Assembly (NCBI RefSeq): GCF_009618275.1
Contig: NZ_WIAD01000017.1
Location: 32,134 to 96,133, forward strand
Length of the DNA stretch: 64,000 nucleotides
Origin: Roseimaritima sediminicola
GTDB taxonomy: Bacteria; Planctomycetota; Planctomycetia; Pirellulales; Pirellulaceae
Direction: 5' to 3'
The notes beneath the pieces were generated by a model, which was given only the letters and a program-made list of their open reading frames with translations, did not search any database and was not told the DNA's origin. Positions 51,998-61,844 of the stretch are shown in pieces. Both the position numbers and the translations under genes were made by a program. Position 1 is the first letter of the stretch, and each line of letters opens with the position of its first letter.

Positions 51998-53131
51998 ATG
52001 AGAATTCCAGGGCGATTAAATTTCTTTTCGTGGATCGCATTGTCTGTTCGAGATTGCAAGTTTCTTGTTTTGATTCTTATGGCAGTAACTTTCGGTATCA
52101 ATGCCAGAACGGGCCGTTGCCAAGAGTCAGAGCAAGCGAGTGCAATAAGTGATCCCGCGGGCGACAGTGAGACGCAACCGGAAAGGAATCCACAGGATTC
52201 GCTCGACGCTGCTTTTGCCCGATACCTTTCTTACGCTGAAATCGTGGCCGCGTGGCAGGACTTAAACTCCCAAGGCCTTGTTGACACGACCCTCAGTCTG
52301 CTCAATGCCGAATCTGTGTTGCGACGTCCGTGCCTCCAGGTTCCAACAAAAGAGTTGGTCAGCGGGGCCGCGATACTTGCTGCCTTCCGTGACGATCAAG
52401 GCTCCTTGGATCGATTACGCGATGGGATCTCTGGACAACCTAACACAGAAGAACTCCAGCACCTGACCGAAAAATCCATCGAGGCAGGTACGGCCGTGCG
52501 AGCTGCATTGCCTATGCAAATCGGCGACACTGCCTTGTCCAGTTTTCACCGCGACTTGGTCGCCGCAGCGCTGGCCGGCGACACGAAAGAAATAGAGTCG
52601 ATTGCGCAAGTTGCACAACAATTTACCGAGGTAGACGTCGAGTTGCGTCGCCAATTGGCGAAGGCGAGCGTCGAGGCCTTGGCAATTGTCGGATCGCTTA
52701 GGAAAGCGGAAAGCCCGTCAGCGACATGGATTAATCAACTCGCTGGTTATGTACGAGAAGTTGCGCTCAGTGACGTCTCATCAGATAATCCTGACGAGCC
52801 ACGGGAGCGGGGCGGGCCAATTCACTTTACCGCTGTCACAGGCGCCTGGCAGGCTACTAGCGGGCAATACCAACAAGTGTTTGTTTTTAAACCCGACATG
52901 ACTTTCCTGTTCATCCAGCGAAATCCGGTCTGGGGCATGGAAATGAGTCGCAACCAAGGGCGGTATCGCTGGCAACCGGCAGGGTCAGACCGCGGGTACA
53001 TTACCATCTACGGCCAGAATGGAACGATGGGACCGATTTGGGTGCAAATTGGGGCAGGCTCCCAGCAGATGCGGATTCAGTTTACTGGACTAACTGGAAC
53101 GTACAAACGAACAATGATGCCAATGTGGTAG
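51998..53131 (+). CDS. Exported protein: helical domain plus C-terminal beta domain
   Basis: The product has 377 residues; GGAGAGAAGG precedes the ATG. The signal region is a hydrophobic run near residues 22-35. Residues about 60-240 are helical, with a segment (HRDLVAAALAGDTKEIESIAQ) similar in pattern to the upstream protein (IRKQIVQAAMIGNATRIRDQL). Residues about 270-377 form a compact beta domain (GAWQATSGQYQQVFVFKPD, FTGLTGTYKR) of lipocalin-like appearance that could bind a ligand. It starts 13 bases after the previous gene. Confidence 0.72.
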   Translation: MRIPGRLNFFSWIALSVRDCKFLVLILMAVTFGINARTGRCQESEQASAISDPAGDSETQPERNPQDSLDAAFARYLSYAEIVAAWQDLNSQGLVDTTLSLLNAESVLRRPCLQVPTKELVSGAAILAAFRDDQGSLDRLRDGISGQPNTEELQHLTEKSIEAGTAVRAALPMQIGDTALSSFHRDLVAAALAGDTKEIESIAQVAQQFTEVDVELRRQLAKASVEALAIVGSLRKAESPSATWINQLAGYVREVALSDVSSDNPDEPRERGGPIHFTAVTGAWQATSGQYQQVFVFKPDMTFLFIQRNPVWGMEMSRNQGRYRWQPAGSDRGYITIYGQNGTMGPIWVQIGAGSQQMRIQFTGLTGTYKRTMMPMW

Positions 53132-53141
53132 GAATCCAGCA

Positions 53142-55328
53142 ATGAATATTCGACTTGCGAGAAGCTTAGTAACATCGTTTGCTCTGGCGGCATTTATTTT
53201 CGGAAACAAAGTCGGGATATGTGTCGAAACGGATTCGTTAGAGGTTCGCCGTTTGGCTTTGTTGATCGGCATCAATGACTATCCTTCGTTGCCAGAATCA
53301 AAACAGTTAAGAGGTTGCGTCAACGATGTTCAGCTAATGCGTGAAACGTTAATCGATCGTTCAGGATTTTCCAAATGCGATATTATTGAGATCACGAATG
53401 AGCAGGCGACACGAAGTGGGATTTTTCGTGCATTTGATAAACTTGCCTTGCGGGTCGATCAGGCAAATGACCAGGGGAAGACCGCGTCTGTCGTTTTTCA
53501 TTTCAGCGGCCATGGGTCACAAGTGCTCGACCAGCTTAGCGGACCTGGCCGGGATGAGGCGGATTACTTCGATCAAACGATTGTGCCTTACGACGCAGAA
53601 AGTGAAGGGGGCACCAAAGATATTCGTGATGACGAACTTAACGCTTGGACAGGACGATTGACTAGACATGCGGGTAACCGCGTGCTTGCCATCTTGGATT
53701 GCTGCCATAGCGGAACCGCCTTACGGGGCTCAGGTGGGCGCACCCGTCAACTGGACCGAGCGTACGAACGTCCCTCGAAAGCCGCATTCGGTGAGCCAGT
53801 ACCCTCGCCGCTTCCTCGCAATGTTGCCGTCATTTCGGCTTGTTTGGCGACGGAAACAGAATCCGAGTGCGTTATTGCAGGGCGAGATTACGGCCTGTTG
53901 ACGGCACATCTTTGCAAGCTGGCCAGACAGATACAGCCCCATGGTAGTGTGCGGCTTCGCGATCTACCGGAACTATTACGGTGGCAGTATCTGGGACGTT
54001 CGACGCCTGCCGTTCCGCCGCACCCGCAAGTTGAACTGGCGAGCAACACCGAATCGATGCCGCTATTATTCTTGACGGGAACGTCAAGTGCAAATTCAGC
54101 ACTGGGAGTGTTGGAGATTAGTGAGTCTGGCATTGGTGTTCTCAATCGTGGCATGATTGACGGTGTCACGTCCGGGACCGAGTTAAAGATCATTGGTCAG
54201 GTTGGTTCCGTGCCTGGTTCCCTTAGTCCCGATGCTTATCGCGCAACTGTGATCTCGGCAGGTTCAACGAAAAGTCGAGCACGAGTGGTTCAAAAAGATG
54301 CAACCGCCATTGGTGACTCAGTACCGCTACAACCCGGTAAGTATCTGGTGGTACAAGAGCAACGCGATGCGATGCCACGCATTCGCGTATTCGTCACACT
54401 TGATCCAGACAGCGCGAACCTGAGAGAAGACTGGCAAAACGCCTTGTCGGGGCCTGCGATTCGCTTGGTCAATGCTGCAGATCAAGCCGACCGGATCCTG
54501 CGGATAGAACCTGGCCGTGTTCATATTGAGCATGTAAAGCATGCAGTAAACGCTCCGGAACTATCATTGGTAGCATCCGCTCGTGATGGACGCGACTCGG
54601 CCGTACTTGCCAACTCGATTGTGCTGGAGCGATCGGCCGACCGAAGCGATCGCAGCCTTAACGCGTGGCAAGCGAAGCTTGCTCATCGCTTACGCGAGAT
54701 CGCTGCGGACGATTTCCTGATGAAGCTGGTCGCCAAACAGGCGACCAAAACAATTAACCGAGATTCAAAGGAGACCGAACCCGACGTGGAAGTGGTTGTT
54801 TCTAAGACCATGCCGCCTGCGGGACAGTTCCCAGATTTGAAGCCGTGTGCGTCGAAGGAAGCGGGAATCGTGGTTCTCGAGACAGGCGATCTCTATGCGC
54901 TCAAGATTTTCCATCCTCTCGCGGGCAAACAAGAGATCTATGCTACGATCATTCATTTTGATCCGCTGGGTGAAATATCGATCATGTGTCCTCGGGAATT
55001 CTCAAGGACCGAAATCGATCTGCAACGAATCGACGCCGAGAAAGGTTTGCTTTCTTCGATTTTCATGTGCAACGGCGACGCCCTGTTAGACGTTGCGGAT
55101 CCGGAATATGAGCCTCCGGTGCAGGGCGTTCACAAAGCAATTGTTTTGTTTGGTGTCGAGCCGCCAGATCTCTCAAGTCTGAAGGACTTTTTAAGACCTG
55201 GACGAACTGCAGGACACTCCAAACCTAAAGGCATACGAGTTGAATTTAACCGAGGAGAAACTCGTGGTGAAGAAGACGATGACGAACTATGGTGGGATGC
55301 AAGAGTCGTTCATTGGATCAGTCGCTAA
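53142..55328 (+). CDS. Exported caspase-family (C14) peptidase with DUF4384-like C-terminus
   Basis: The product has 728 residues with a signal peptide at about 1-29. The caspase/metacaspase p20 domain runs from LALLIGINDYP to beyond residue 195. The dyad is His124 in FHFSGHGSQ and Cys188 in ILDCCHSGT, with LRGCVNDV as substrate-pocket strand. Metacaspases cleave after Arg/Lys. The last ~110 residues (LYALKIFHPLAGKQEIY, GEISIMCPRE) resemble DUF4384, a domain often fused to C14 peptidases. It begins ten bases after the previous gene and overlaps the next by about 65 bases. Confidence 0.9.
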   Translation: MNIRLARSLVTSFALAAFIFGNKVGICVETDSLEVRRLALLIGINDYPSLPESKQLRGCVNDVQLMRETLIDRSGFSKCDIIEITNEQATRSGIFRAFDKLALRVDQANDQGKTASVVFHFSGHGSQVLDQLSGPGRDEADYFDQTIVPYDAESEGGTKDIRDDELNAWTGRLTRHAGNRVLAILDCCHSGTALRGSGGRTRQLDRAYERPSKAAFGEPVPSPLPRNVAVISACLATETESECVIAGRDYGLLTAHLCKLARQIQPHGSVRLRDLPELLRWQYLGRSTPAVPPHPQVELASNTESMPLLFLTGTSSANSALGVLEISESGIGVLNRGMIDGVTSGTELKIIGQVGSVPGSLSPDAYRATVISAGSTKSRARVVQKDATAIGDSVPLQPGKYLVVQEQRDAMPRIRVFVTLDPDSANLREDWQNALSGPAIRLVNAADQADRILRIEPGRVHIEHVKHAVNAPELSLVASARDGRDSAVLANSIVLERSADRSDRSLNAWQAKLAHRLREIAADDFLMKLVAKQATKTINRDSKETEPDVEVVVSKTMPPAGQFPDLKPCASKEAGIVVLETGDLYALKIFHPLAGKQEIYATIIHFDPLGEISIMCPREFSRTEIDLQRIDAEKGLLSSIFMCNGDALLDVADPEYEPPVQGVHKAIVLFGVEPPDLSSLKDFLRPGRTAGHSKPKGIRVEFNRGETRGEEDDDELWWDARVVHWISR

Positions 55329-58300
55329 GCACAGTCTCAGGCCAAGTGGGGAGTTTAAGGTAGCAGCAACTTCTTTCTTGTTTGTATTGACGCTTACCTC
55401 GACTCTGGGTCTACATGATCGAATCACAGCAGCTGAAGGCGACCCACAAATAACGGTGCCCACGCTTCAGCAAGGCCGCGCGATTTTGGCGAGAGATATG
55501 CTCCATCAGCAGTGCCTGCAGGCTCAGCAAGAGAAAGAATGGCAGCGATTGAGTCGATTGGCGAAGCAAGCACTCTCAGAAGAACAGCAAGCATTTGGTG
55601 CTGATTTTGAGGGTTCTATTGCAACTCGGCTATATCAAGAGCTTGCCGACGTCGCCTTGGGCAAGCAGACTGTCTTTATTCGGCAAGCAAAAAACGACTT
55701 CGAAGCGTTTTTGCAGCGGGAATCGTTGCGGTCGCAACAACTCGGGGACACGAACGTAGATGGCGAAACACGATTAAAGGCGCTTGCGAAGAGCGGTGAA
55801 AAGCTTCTGGCACTCTTAGACGAGTATATTAAACTTTCTGTCAAGGCTGAACAAAGTTTCCGAAACGCAGAAACTACTAACGACTACTCAGAAGCTGAGA
55901 GGCTTTTTGCGAGATTGTATCAGCTTGAACGGGATGTCATCAAAGACCTGCGCTCAGACGAGAAGTCGTCCGATGCTCATCAAGCGGCTAACGTTGTGCT
56001 TGCAGTATCTGCGTCTACGACTGCTCAATTCGGTTACGTGAAGGCCGAGGTAGGCGATGCTGAAGCCGGATTAGAACTTCTGAGGGAAGCATTTTCGATT
56101 GTATGTGATGTCGAGCCATTCTGGTACCTGGATACTGGAGAGAACGAGGAAGAAATTACTTGGATTGTCACTCAGTTGCTATTCTTGCTCGAAAACGAAC
56201 TCTATAGCCAAAGGTCGATTGGCAGCTGGAGATCCGCAGTCCAGATCGCAGATGAAATGTTACCGCTCGCAAATAAACTTTGGAATAGCGATCATCACTA
56301 TCGGGCTCTACGAAGCGAAGCAAATGAATTGACGCAGAAACCGAAAGACGCTCAGAATCGCTACGCCAAAACGGTTCTCGAGCAAGTTGAGTTTGAGTCG
56401 GCGATCAGTGGACGTCGTTTCCCTGAAGCCATCGAGATCGGTGCAAGAATTGTTGACGAGCGTACCAGCATCCTTGGTCCTGACTGCGTCGAGGCGGCGA
56501 AAATCAATCAGACACTTGGAGCTCTCTATTGGACACAGCGCGATTATGCCAATGCTTATTCGCGTCTTGCTGATGCAGCCCTCGTCTTTGCAAAGCACCT
56601 GCCTCGCGACGACCATTGGCTCAAAGCATCAATGAGCGATCTTTACGTAAACGCAATCTCGTTAGCTCAATTGACTGAGCAGCCGTCGGATCTTGTGCCG
56701 CGACTTGAGAGGGTGGTCGACTCTCTGGCGGAACTGTTGACGGAAGAGCACTTTGGCGTTGCTGAAGGCAGGCTCTGTTTAATAAGCGTACGACGCATTA
56801 TGGCAATGAACGCCGAAGAACGGGAGGCTTATGCCTCGCTAACTGCTGACGCCGTTGAACGGGATGCACTTTGGAGCAACGGCAGATATCCAGAAGCTGC
56901 CAAGGTTGGGAAAGCTTTGACCGATCAGGCCAAGCAACTTTTCGGTGAACCTTCTGCTCAGCACCTCGTTCATCTACGAGGCTACGCTAACTCTCTGGCA
57001 AATTCGGGCAATGCCGAAGCGTCTCTAGCGCTCTATACAGATCTCCTGGAGCAATATGATGTGCCTCCGTTCAATCGCACGTCAAGCTTCCATTGGAGTT
57101 ATCACGGGATGGCGCATACGTTGAGTATGATCGGAGAAAGGCGGAACAATGAGGAGGCTCTGAAATGGCTTGCCAAAGCGAGGCATCTGGCCGCCGAGAC
57201 ACTTGGCGAACGAACGAATGCTTATGCAAGCCATTTAGAAATGGAAGCTCAAATTCTTCGAGACAATTTGAACGCTCCCGCCAAGGCACTGCAAAAATAC
57301 CAAGAAGCGAATTCGATTCACGAAGCCACCTATTGGAACCAGGACAGCTTTGATTACTGCCAAGGCCTTGTAAACGTCGGATTGTGCCAAAATGAATTGC
57401 GGCTTTGGGAAGCCGCCGAGCAACAATTGAGGCTCTCGTTAGAGATTCGCGAGCGAAATAATTATCAGAACCCACGAATGCTGGCGTGGAATCTATGGGC
57501 GCTGGGGAGAAATGCGTTCGATCAACGTCATTTTGCTGAAGCGAGGGACTTTTTCACGCGTGTTCTGGAAATTAAAGAGGGGCACACGCCCGCTGCCAAC
57601 GACATTCCGTCCGTCTATGGACAACTGTTGGCGGCTTCAACATTCGATAGCGGCGTTGGAGGCGACTCCAAACAAATTCTCAAGCAATTTCTTGACCGAC
57701 GAGGCCGGATCTACCACGACCGCCCCGAGGATTTTGCTGATGAATGTCGCGACGCCGCGCAGGGGCTTTTCGAAAGTCCTGGCTCGGCGCTGGGAGGAGA
57801 GATGACGAGGGAGCGGCAGGACCTCTTGGAGAAGTTGGTAATCGTCGGCCTCCAATCCTATGAATCGGCTGGAATATCGAATGACTGGCGGATCCTTGAA
57901 TTGGAAAGAATGCGCGGGTATGCGGCGGAGTTGCTTGATGAGCGAGAGCGCGCCTTCGTTATCTACCGTGAATTGCTTGAGCAGGCTCAGGCCCTGGAAG
58001 ATCCTCCGCATGGTTTGATCGGAGGCCTTCACATCGGGCTTTCCAACTTGCACCAGAGCGAATTCGCACTCGACCGAACGCTGCAACATCGCAGGCTCGC
58101 GCGTGAGGCACTGGAACAAGGAGGATTCGGCGAGCATTCAATGCGAGTTGCCGATGCACTCAAGGGCGAGGCGGATACACTACTCGCCCTCGGCGACTAT
58201 TTGCGGGCTGAGGAATTGACTCAGCGTGCTGCAGATATTTTCGGTGAACTTGGGCATCCGATGCAGGCCGAGATTTACCAGCAGCTGGCAAGAATTCATT

Positions 58301-60501
58301 CGCATCGCCGAGACTACGATCGTGCGGAACGATATCTTTATGCGGCGCGGGCCCATTTAAGTGAACTTGGCTCGCATCAGGAGCTTGATCTTAGAATTCG
58401 CCTCTGGCTAGCCAAGTTGATGCTTGCGAAAGGCGAGTTTTCGCTGGCCCTGGAAACGGCAAGCCAACTAATCGAAGGTGGATCGGGCGTGTCGGATTTG
58501 CAGTTGAATGTATCGGCACGTTCGATCCGCGGAATCGCGCGACTAGGGTTGAGAGAAGCTCAAGCGGCTTACGAAAGCCTTGCGGAGGTACTGGCGGAAG
58601 TCGAGCAAAGCCCTCTAATGCAAGCGTCGGAAGAGACCCGTGCAGCTTACGCGGCGGCGTGCGATCGTGTCGGTAACCGGCAAGAGGCAAAGCGACAGTT
58701 TCGTTTGCTGATCAGCGAATTGACCAAACAGCACGAGGTCTTCGGAAATGTCCTGTCCGAGCGACAAAAACTTGAACTGCGGTCGAAGATTCATCAGGCC
58801 GCAAGCGTGTACGTTTCGCATGCAATTGAAACAGATTCTCCTCTTGCGGAATGCTACCAAACAATCATGCCTTTGAAGGGACTTGTAACGGCAAGGCAGC
58901 GATTTCAAAACGCTTCCGATAAGATGTCTTCGCCGCAACTGCGAAGTCTCTCGGAACAAATTGATCAAATTAATCAGGAGTTGTCGTCGCTTCTCTTCGG
59001 CAATGCCGTTGCGAACCAAAAACAGTCCGTCGAACGAATTGGACAACTTACCGAACAACGTGAGTCACTGGAGCTTAGGCGAAATACCCTGCAGAAAAAT
59101 GTCGGAGATCCATCCACTCTCTTGGTTTCGGAGGTCCGCCTGGAAGAGCTCCGAAAACTGCTGAAGGAAGACGAGGCTCTGATCGACTTTGTCGCCTACA
59201 CTCACTATGACGACCCTGGACTGCCTGATTCTAAAAAGGAAGACCGCTTGCTGGCGTTTGTAATCACGAAAAAATCTCTTCATGCCGTGCCGCTGGGACA
59301 GGTCGATCAATTGGAATCGCTGGTGAATCGCTGGCACGAAAAGTTGCGGAGCGGCTCGGGGAAGGAGTTTGGTGCCGTGAATCAAGAACTTGCTGATCGT
59401 GTCTGGGATCCGATCAAAACCTACGTGGGTGAAGCACCCGAAGTGCTCCTGAGTCCCGATGGCCCACTCTCGAAAGTCTCGTTCGCGGCGCTGCCATCGG
59501 AGAACAGCGGATACCTCATTGATGAGCGAGTCTTTGTTTCGGTCAGTGCACCTCGTCTTCTGATTCAGACGCGTTTTCGTGAGGTAATTTCGGAAAAGCC
59601 TGCTCTACACGCGCAGGACAAAGGTACGCTCCTCTTAGTAGGCGGTGTGAATTACGATTCGCGATCGAGCGCGCCCGGCAGCGTGCAGCCGACGCTCGAA
59701 CTCGTGACGGCCAATTCTGCCGGTTCGACGCCCCGCGGCACGGCTCTGCGGTCTGCCAGTTCTGTCACTAGTTGGTCCTATTTGCCAGGCACCGAGGAAG
59801 AAATTCAGCAAGTGGCCTCGCTGGCCAAAAATGCTCAGGTTGCTTCATCAACGGTGACACTTGACGGAGCAGATTCAAGTGAATCTGCGATTGCAGAGCT
59901 TGCCAGTGGAGCTACGTGGATGCATCTGGCGACCCATGGTTTTTTTGCGGAGTCAAATGTGGACTCAGGCGGATGGGCCTTCCAATCCTTGAGTCGTCAA
60001 TCGGTTGTCGGGTTTGATCCACGATTGTTGACAGGTATCGTATTAGCCGGAGCGAATCGCCCTGACGAATCTAGCAGGGAAGACGGCATCCTCACAGCGG
60101 CTGAAATCGAGCGTCTAGACTTATCCAACACGGAACTGGTTGTTCTATCCGCATGTGAGACAGCGCTTGGCGAAGGACGCAGCGGTGAGGGCGTCATGGG
60201 GCTACAGCGTTCACTGCACTCGGCCGGATGCAAGCACGTAATTGCGAGTCTTTGGAAAGTCGACGATCAGGCAACAGCGATCCTGATGACGGAATTCTAC
60301 CGTCAATTATGGGAGCAAGGAAAATCGCCCGCTGAAGCGCTCCGCTCAGCTCAGCAACAACTGAGTCGATCCCGCGTTGATAGCCAAGGCGGCATCCGCG
60401 GAGACTCTCGACTCAACTTCGAATCGCCAAAACTACAGCAAGCTTCCCAGCGAAGACTATCACCGCGATATTGGGCAGCTTTTTGTCTCTCCAGCAACTG
60501 A
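55264..60501 (+). CDS. Large exported TPR-CHAT protease
   Basis: The product has 1745 residues from GTG 55264, with GAGGAG seven bases upstream. The start lies inside the caspase gene, so translation is coupled. A signal-like helix follows (FLFVLTLTSTLGL, then ITAAEG). Residues about 60-1240 are irregular TPR-type helical repeats, more diverged than in the first CHAT protein. The CHAT domain keeps its dyad, His1558 in HLATHGFF and Cys1631 in VLSACETALGE. Presence next to a caspase in one operon suggests either sequential activation or shared substrates outside the cytoplasm. Confidence 0.9.
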   Translation: MVKKTMTNYGGMQESFIGSVAKHSLRPSGEFKVAATSFLFVLTLTSTLGLHDRITAAEGDPQITVPTLQQGRAILARDMLHQQCLQAQQEKEWQRLSRLAKQALSEEQQAFGADFEGSIATRLYQELADVALGKQTVFIRQAKNDFEAFLQRESLRSQQLGDTNVDGETRLKALAKSGEKLLALLDEYIKLSVKAEQSFRNAETTNDYSEAERLFARLYQLERDVIKDLRSDEKSSDAHQAANVVLAVSASTTAQFGYVKAEVGDAEAGLELLREAFSIVCDVEPFWYLDTGENEEEITWIVTQLLFLLENELYSQRSIGSWRSAVQIADEMLPLANKLWNSDHHYRALRSEANELTQKPKDAQNRYAKTVLEQVEFESAISGRRFPEAIEIGARIVDERTSILGPDCVEAAKINQTLGALYWTQRDYANAYSRLADAALVFAKHLPRDDHWLKASMSDLYVNAISLAQLTEQPSDLVPRLERVVDSLAELLTEEHFGVAEGRLCLISVRRIMAMNAEEREAYASLTADAVERDALWSNGRYPEAAKVGKALTDQAKQLFGEPSAQHLVHLRGYANSLANSGNAEASLALYTDLLEQYDVPPFNRTSSFHWSYHGMAHTLSMIGERRNNEEALKWLAKARHLAAETLGERTNAYASHLEMEAQILRDNLNAPAKALQKYQEANSIHEATYWNQDSFDYCQGLVNVGLCQNELRLWEAAEQQLRLSLEIRERNNYQNPRMLAWNLWALGRNAFDQRHFAEARDFFTRVLEIKEGHTPAANDIPSVYGQLLAASTFDSGVGGDSKQILKQFLDRRGRIYHDRPEDFADECRDAAQGLFESPGSALGGEMTRERQDLLEKLVIVGLQSYESAGISNDWRILELERMRGYAAELLDERERAFVIYRELLEQAQALEDPPHGLIGGLHIGLSNLHQSEFALDRTLQHRRLAREALEQGGFGEHSMRVADALKGEADTLLALGDYLRAEELTQRAADIFGELGHPMQAEIYQQLARIHSHRRDYDRAERYLYAARAHLSELGSHQELDLRIRLWLAKLMLAKGEFSLALETASQLIEGGSGVSDLQLNVSARSIRGIARLGLREAQAAYESLAEVLAEVEQSPLMQASEETRAAYAAACDRVGNRQEAKRQFRLLISELTKQHEVFGNVLSERQKLELRSKIHQAASVYVSHAIETDSPLAECYQTIMPLKGLVTARQRFQNASDKMSSPQLRSLSEQIDQINQELSSLLFGNAVANQKQSVERIGQLTEQRESLELRRNTLQKNVGDPSTLLVSEVRLEELRKLLKEDEALIDFVAYTHYDDPGLPDSKKEDRLLAFVITKKSLHAVPLGQVDQLESLVNRWHEKLRSGSGKEFGAVNQELADRVWDPIKTYVGEAPEVLLSPDGPLSKVSFAALPSENSGYLIDERVFVSVSAPRLLIQTRFREVISEKPALHAQDKGTLLLVGGVNYDSRSSAPGSVQPTLELVTANSAGSTPRGTALRSASSVTSWSYLPGTEEEIQQVASLAKNAQVASSTVTLDGADSSESAIAELASGATWMHLATHGFFAESNVDSGGWAFQSLSRQSVVGFDPRLLTGIVLAGANRPDESSREDGILTAAEIERLDLSNTELVVLSACETALGEGRSGEGVMGLQRSLHSAGCKHVIASLWKVDDQATAILMTEFYRQLWEQGKSPAEALRSAQQQLSRSRVDSQGGIRGDSRLNFESPKLQQASQRRLSPRYWAAFCLSSN

Positions 60502-60554
60502 TCTGTGGATGAAACGCTCGAGAAGATGAAAACACTTTGACACAGGATTGAACG

Positions 60555-60836
60555 ATGCGGATACTGTGGATGATTGGCGGAATCTGGCTGATGGTTGCGG
60601 CTCCATTGCGAGCCCAGGTGGATGAACTAGAACTGCCGTTAACCTACTCCGATACATTTGCGGGCAGCACACTGGAGGAGTATGAAACGCACGGCAAGGT
60701 CCAGTGGCAAACCGGGCGTCTGACTCTAGCCCAAGACGCGAAAGTCACTAAGGGCATCGTCGGTGGCTCTCACTTGGAGATCGAGCTACGAATTGACTGG
60801 ACCGAGGTCAAGCAGGAGCGTCCGAGCGCTTCATGA
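60555..60836 (+). CDS. Short exported protein, probable truncated beta-sandwich
   Basis: The product has 93 residues with a signal peptide (MRILWMIGGIWLMVAAPLRA). The mature part reads like the first strands of a concanavalin-like or DUF1080-type beta-sandwich (PLTYSDTFAGSTLEEYE, GGSHLEIELRIDW) and then stops after a charged tail. Such domains need over 150 residues, so this is probably a 3'-truncated gene. It lies 53 bases after the second CHAT gene on the same strand. Confidence 0.55.
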   Translation: MRILWMIGGIWLMVAAPLRAQVDELELPLTYSDTFAGSTLEEYETHGKVQWQTGRLTLAQDAKVTKGIVGGSHLEIELRIDWTEVKQERPSAS

Positions 60837-60962
60837 AACCCATCCAACGCTGCTTCAGGCCTGCTGCCAAGTGTCTCACGTATTCGGTTCGCACACGCTG
60901 CTAGAACTATGACAGTTACGAGAGTTCTGCAGCGGAAATTCTAATTGTCGACCGCCGGGAAA

Positions 60963-61712
60963 CTAATTGTCGCTTGAGGGCTGTTCGGGCGTTTCCACAA
61001 ATCTCTGCTTTTGAGGCGACCATTGCCAAGACCGCCCGCTGATCGTATTCAATCGAAACAGTTCGAACGCAATGGCTTGGTCGATCCCGTTTGCAACTTC
61101 GGATTGCGTGTGGCGTACGATCACTTCATAGTGGTATTCACCCTGGGGCGGAGGAATCGTAGGGAGCTGTTTCCATGTCCAGTCTTTTAACTCCCAGATC
61201 ATCCCGCTTTTGGTATGAAAGCGGTAAGCAACGTAATGGTCGCCGACTGGTCGACTGATCAGACGGAAGCCGCGTTGAGGTGTCGAGTCCTTTTCCCCAC
61301 TCTGCCTAAGCAATTCGAACTTTCCATCTAGCAAGACCCAAGATTCTCCCGAGTTACTATCGAGTCGCATAACCGTCCATCCCGGTTCCGTCTTGGGGGC
61401 AACAATACCTCCCAATGGGTTTCGGCCGCCCATAGCTACTTGGCGGTGATAAGTCAATATTACGTATTGATAATCACTTTCTGGAAGCGAATCGTCTGTC
61501 GCAATTCGTTGCCACTGGTTTTCTTCATTGTGAAACCATATCTTGGCGGTCTTCGGCTGATACCGAATCATTACGAATCCATTACGGACGCTTTCGGCGA
61601 CAAACTTGAAGTTCTCCTGACCCGTGTCGGCGTACGATGCAAGATTGGCGATTCCAAAAATAGATACGAGTAGCAGTACGCGGAAAAAACTCATAGCTAG
61701 CTGCCGGTTCAT
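60963..61712 (-). CDS. Exported protein with four short beta repeats
   Basis: The product has 249 residues with a signal peptide (FFRVLLLVSIFGIANLASYA). Four copies of a beta motif are visible, each a strand, then a turn with Gly or Ala and an aromatic (GESWVLLDGK-, GMIWELKDWTWK, GRSWQWSPQKQRF, and an earlier KIWFHNEENQWQ), separated by PPPQGEYHYEVIVRH-like segments. It converges on the CHAT operon. No family was recognised. Composition matches the island, not the core genome. Confidence 0.65.
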   Translation of the reverse strand: MNRQLAMSFFRVLLLVSIFGIANLASYADTGQENFKFVAESVRNGFVMIRYQPKTAKIWFHNEENQWQRIATDDSLPESDYQYVILTYHRQVAMGGRNPLGGIVAPKTEPGWTVMRLDSNSGESWVLLDGKFELLRQSGEKDSTPQRGFRLISRPVGDHYVAYRFHTKSGMIWELKDWTWKQLPTIPPPQGEYHYEVIVRHTQSEVANGIDQAIAFELFRLNTISGRSWQWSPQKQRFVETPEQPSSDN

Positions 61713-61844
61713 TTTGTAGTTCTGGATCAGTTAAGGTTGCTTCCGATCATATACGGTATGAGGCCCTTTCGCGAGCGACTTACAAAACTACGCATCTGTG
61801 GTCTTGCCACCGCTGAAGGGGTGGTTTCGTAAGTCCATCCGGCT

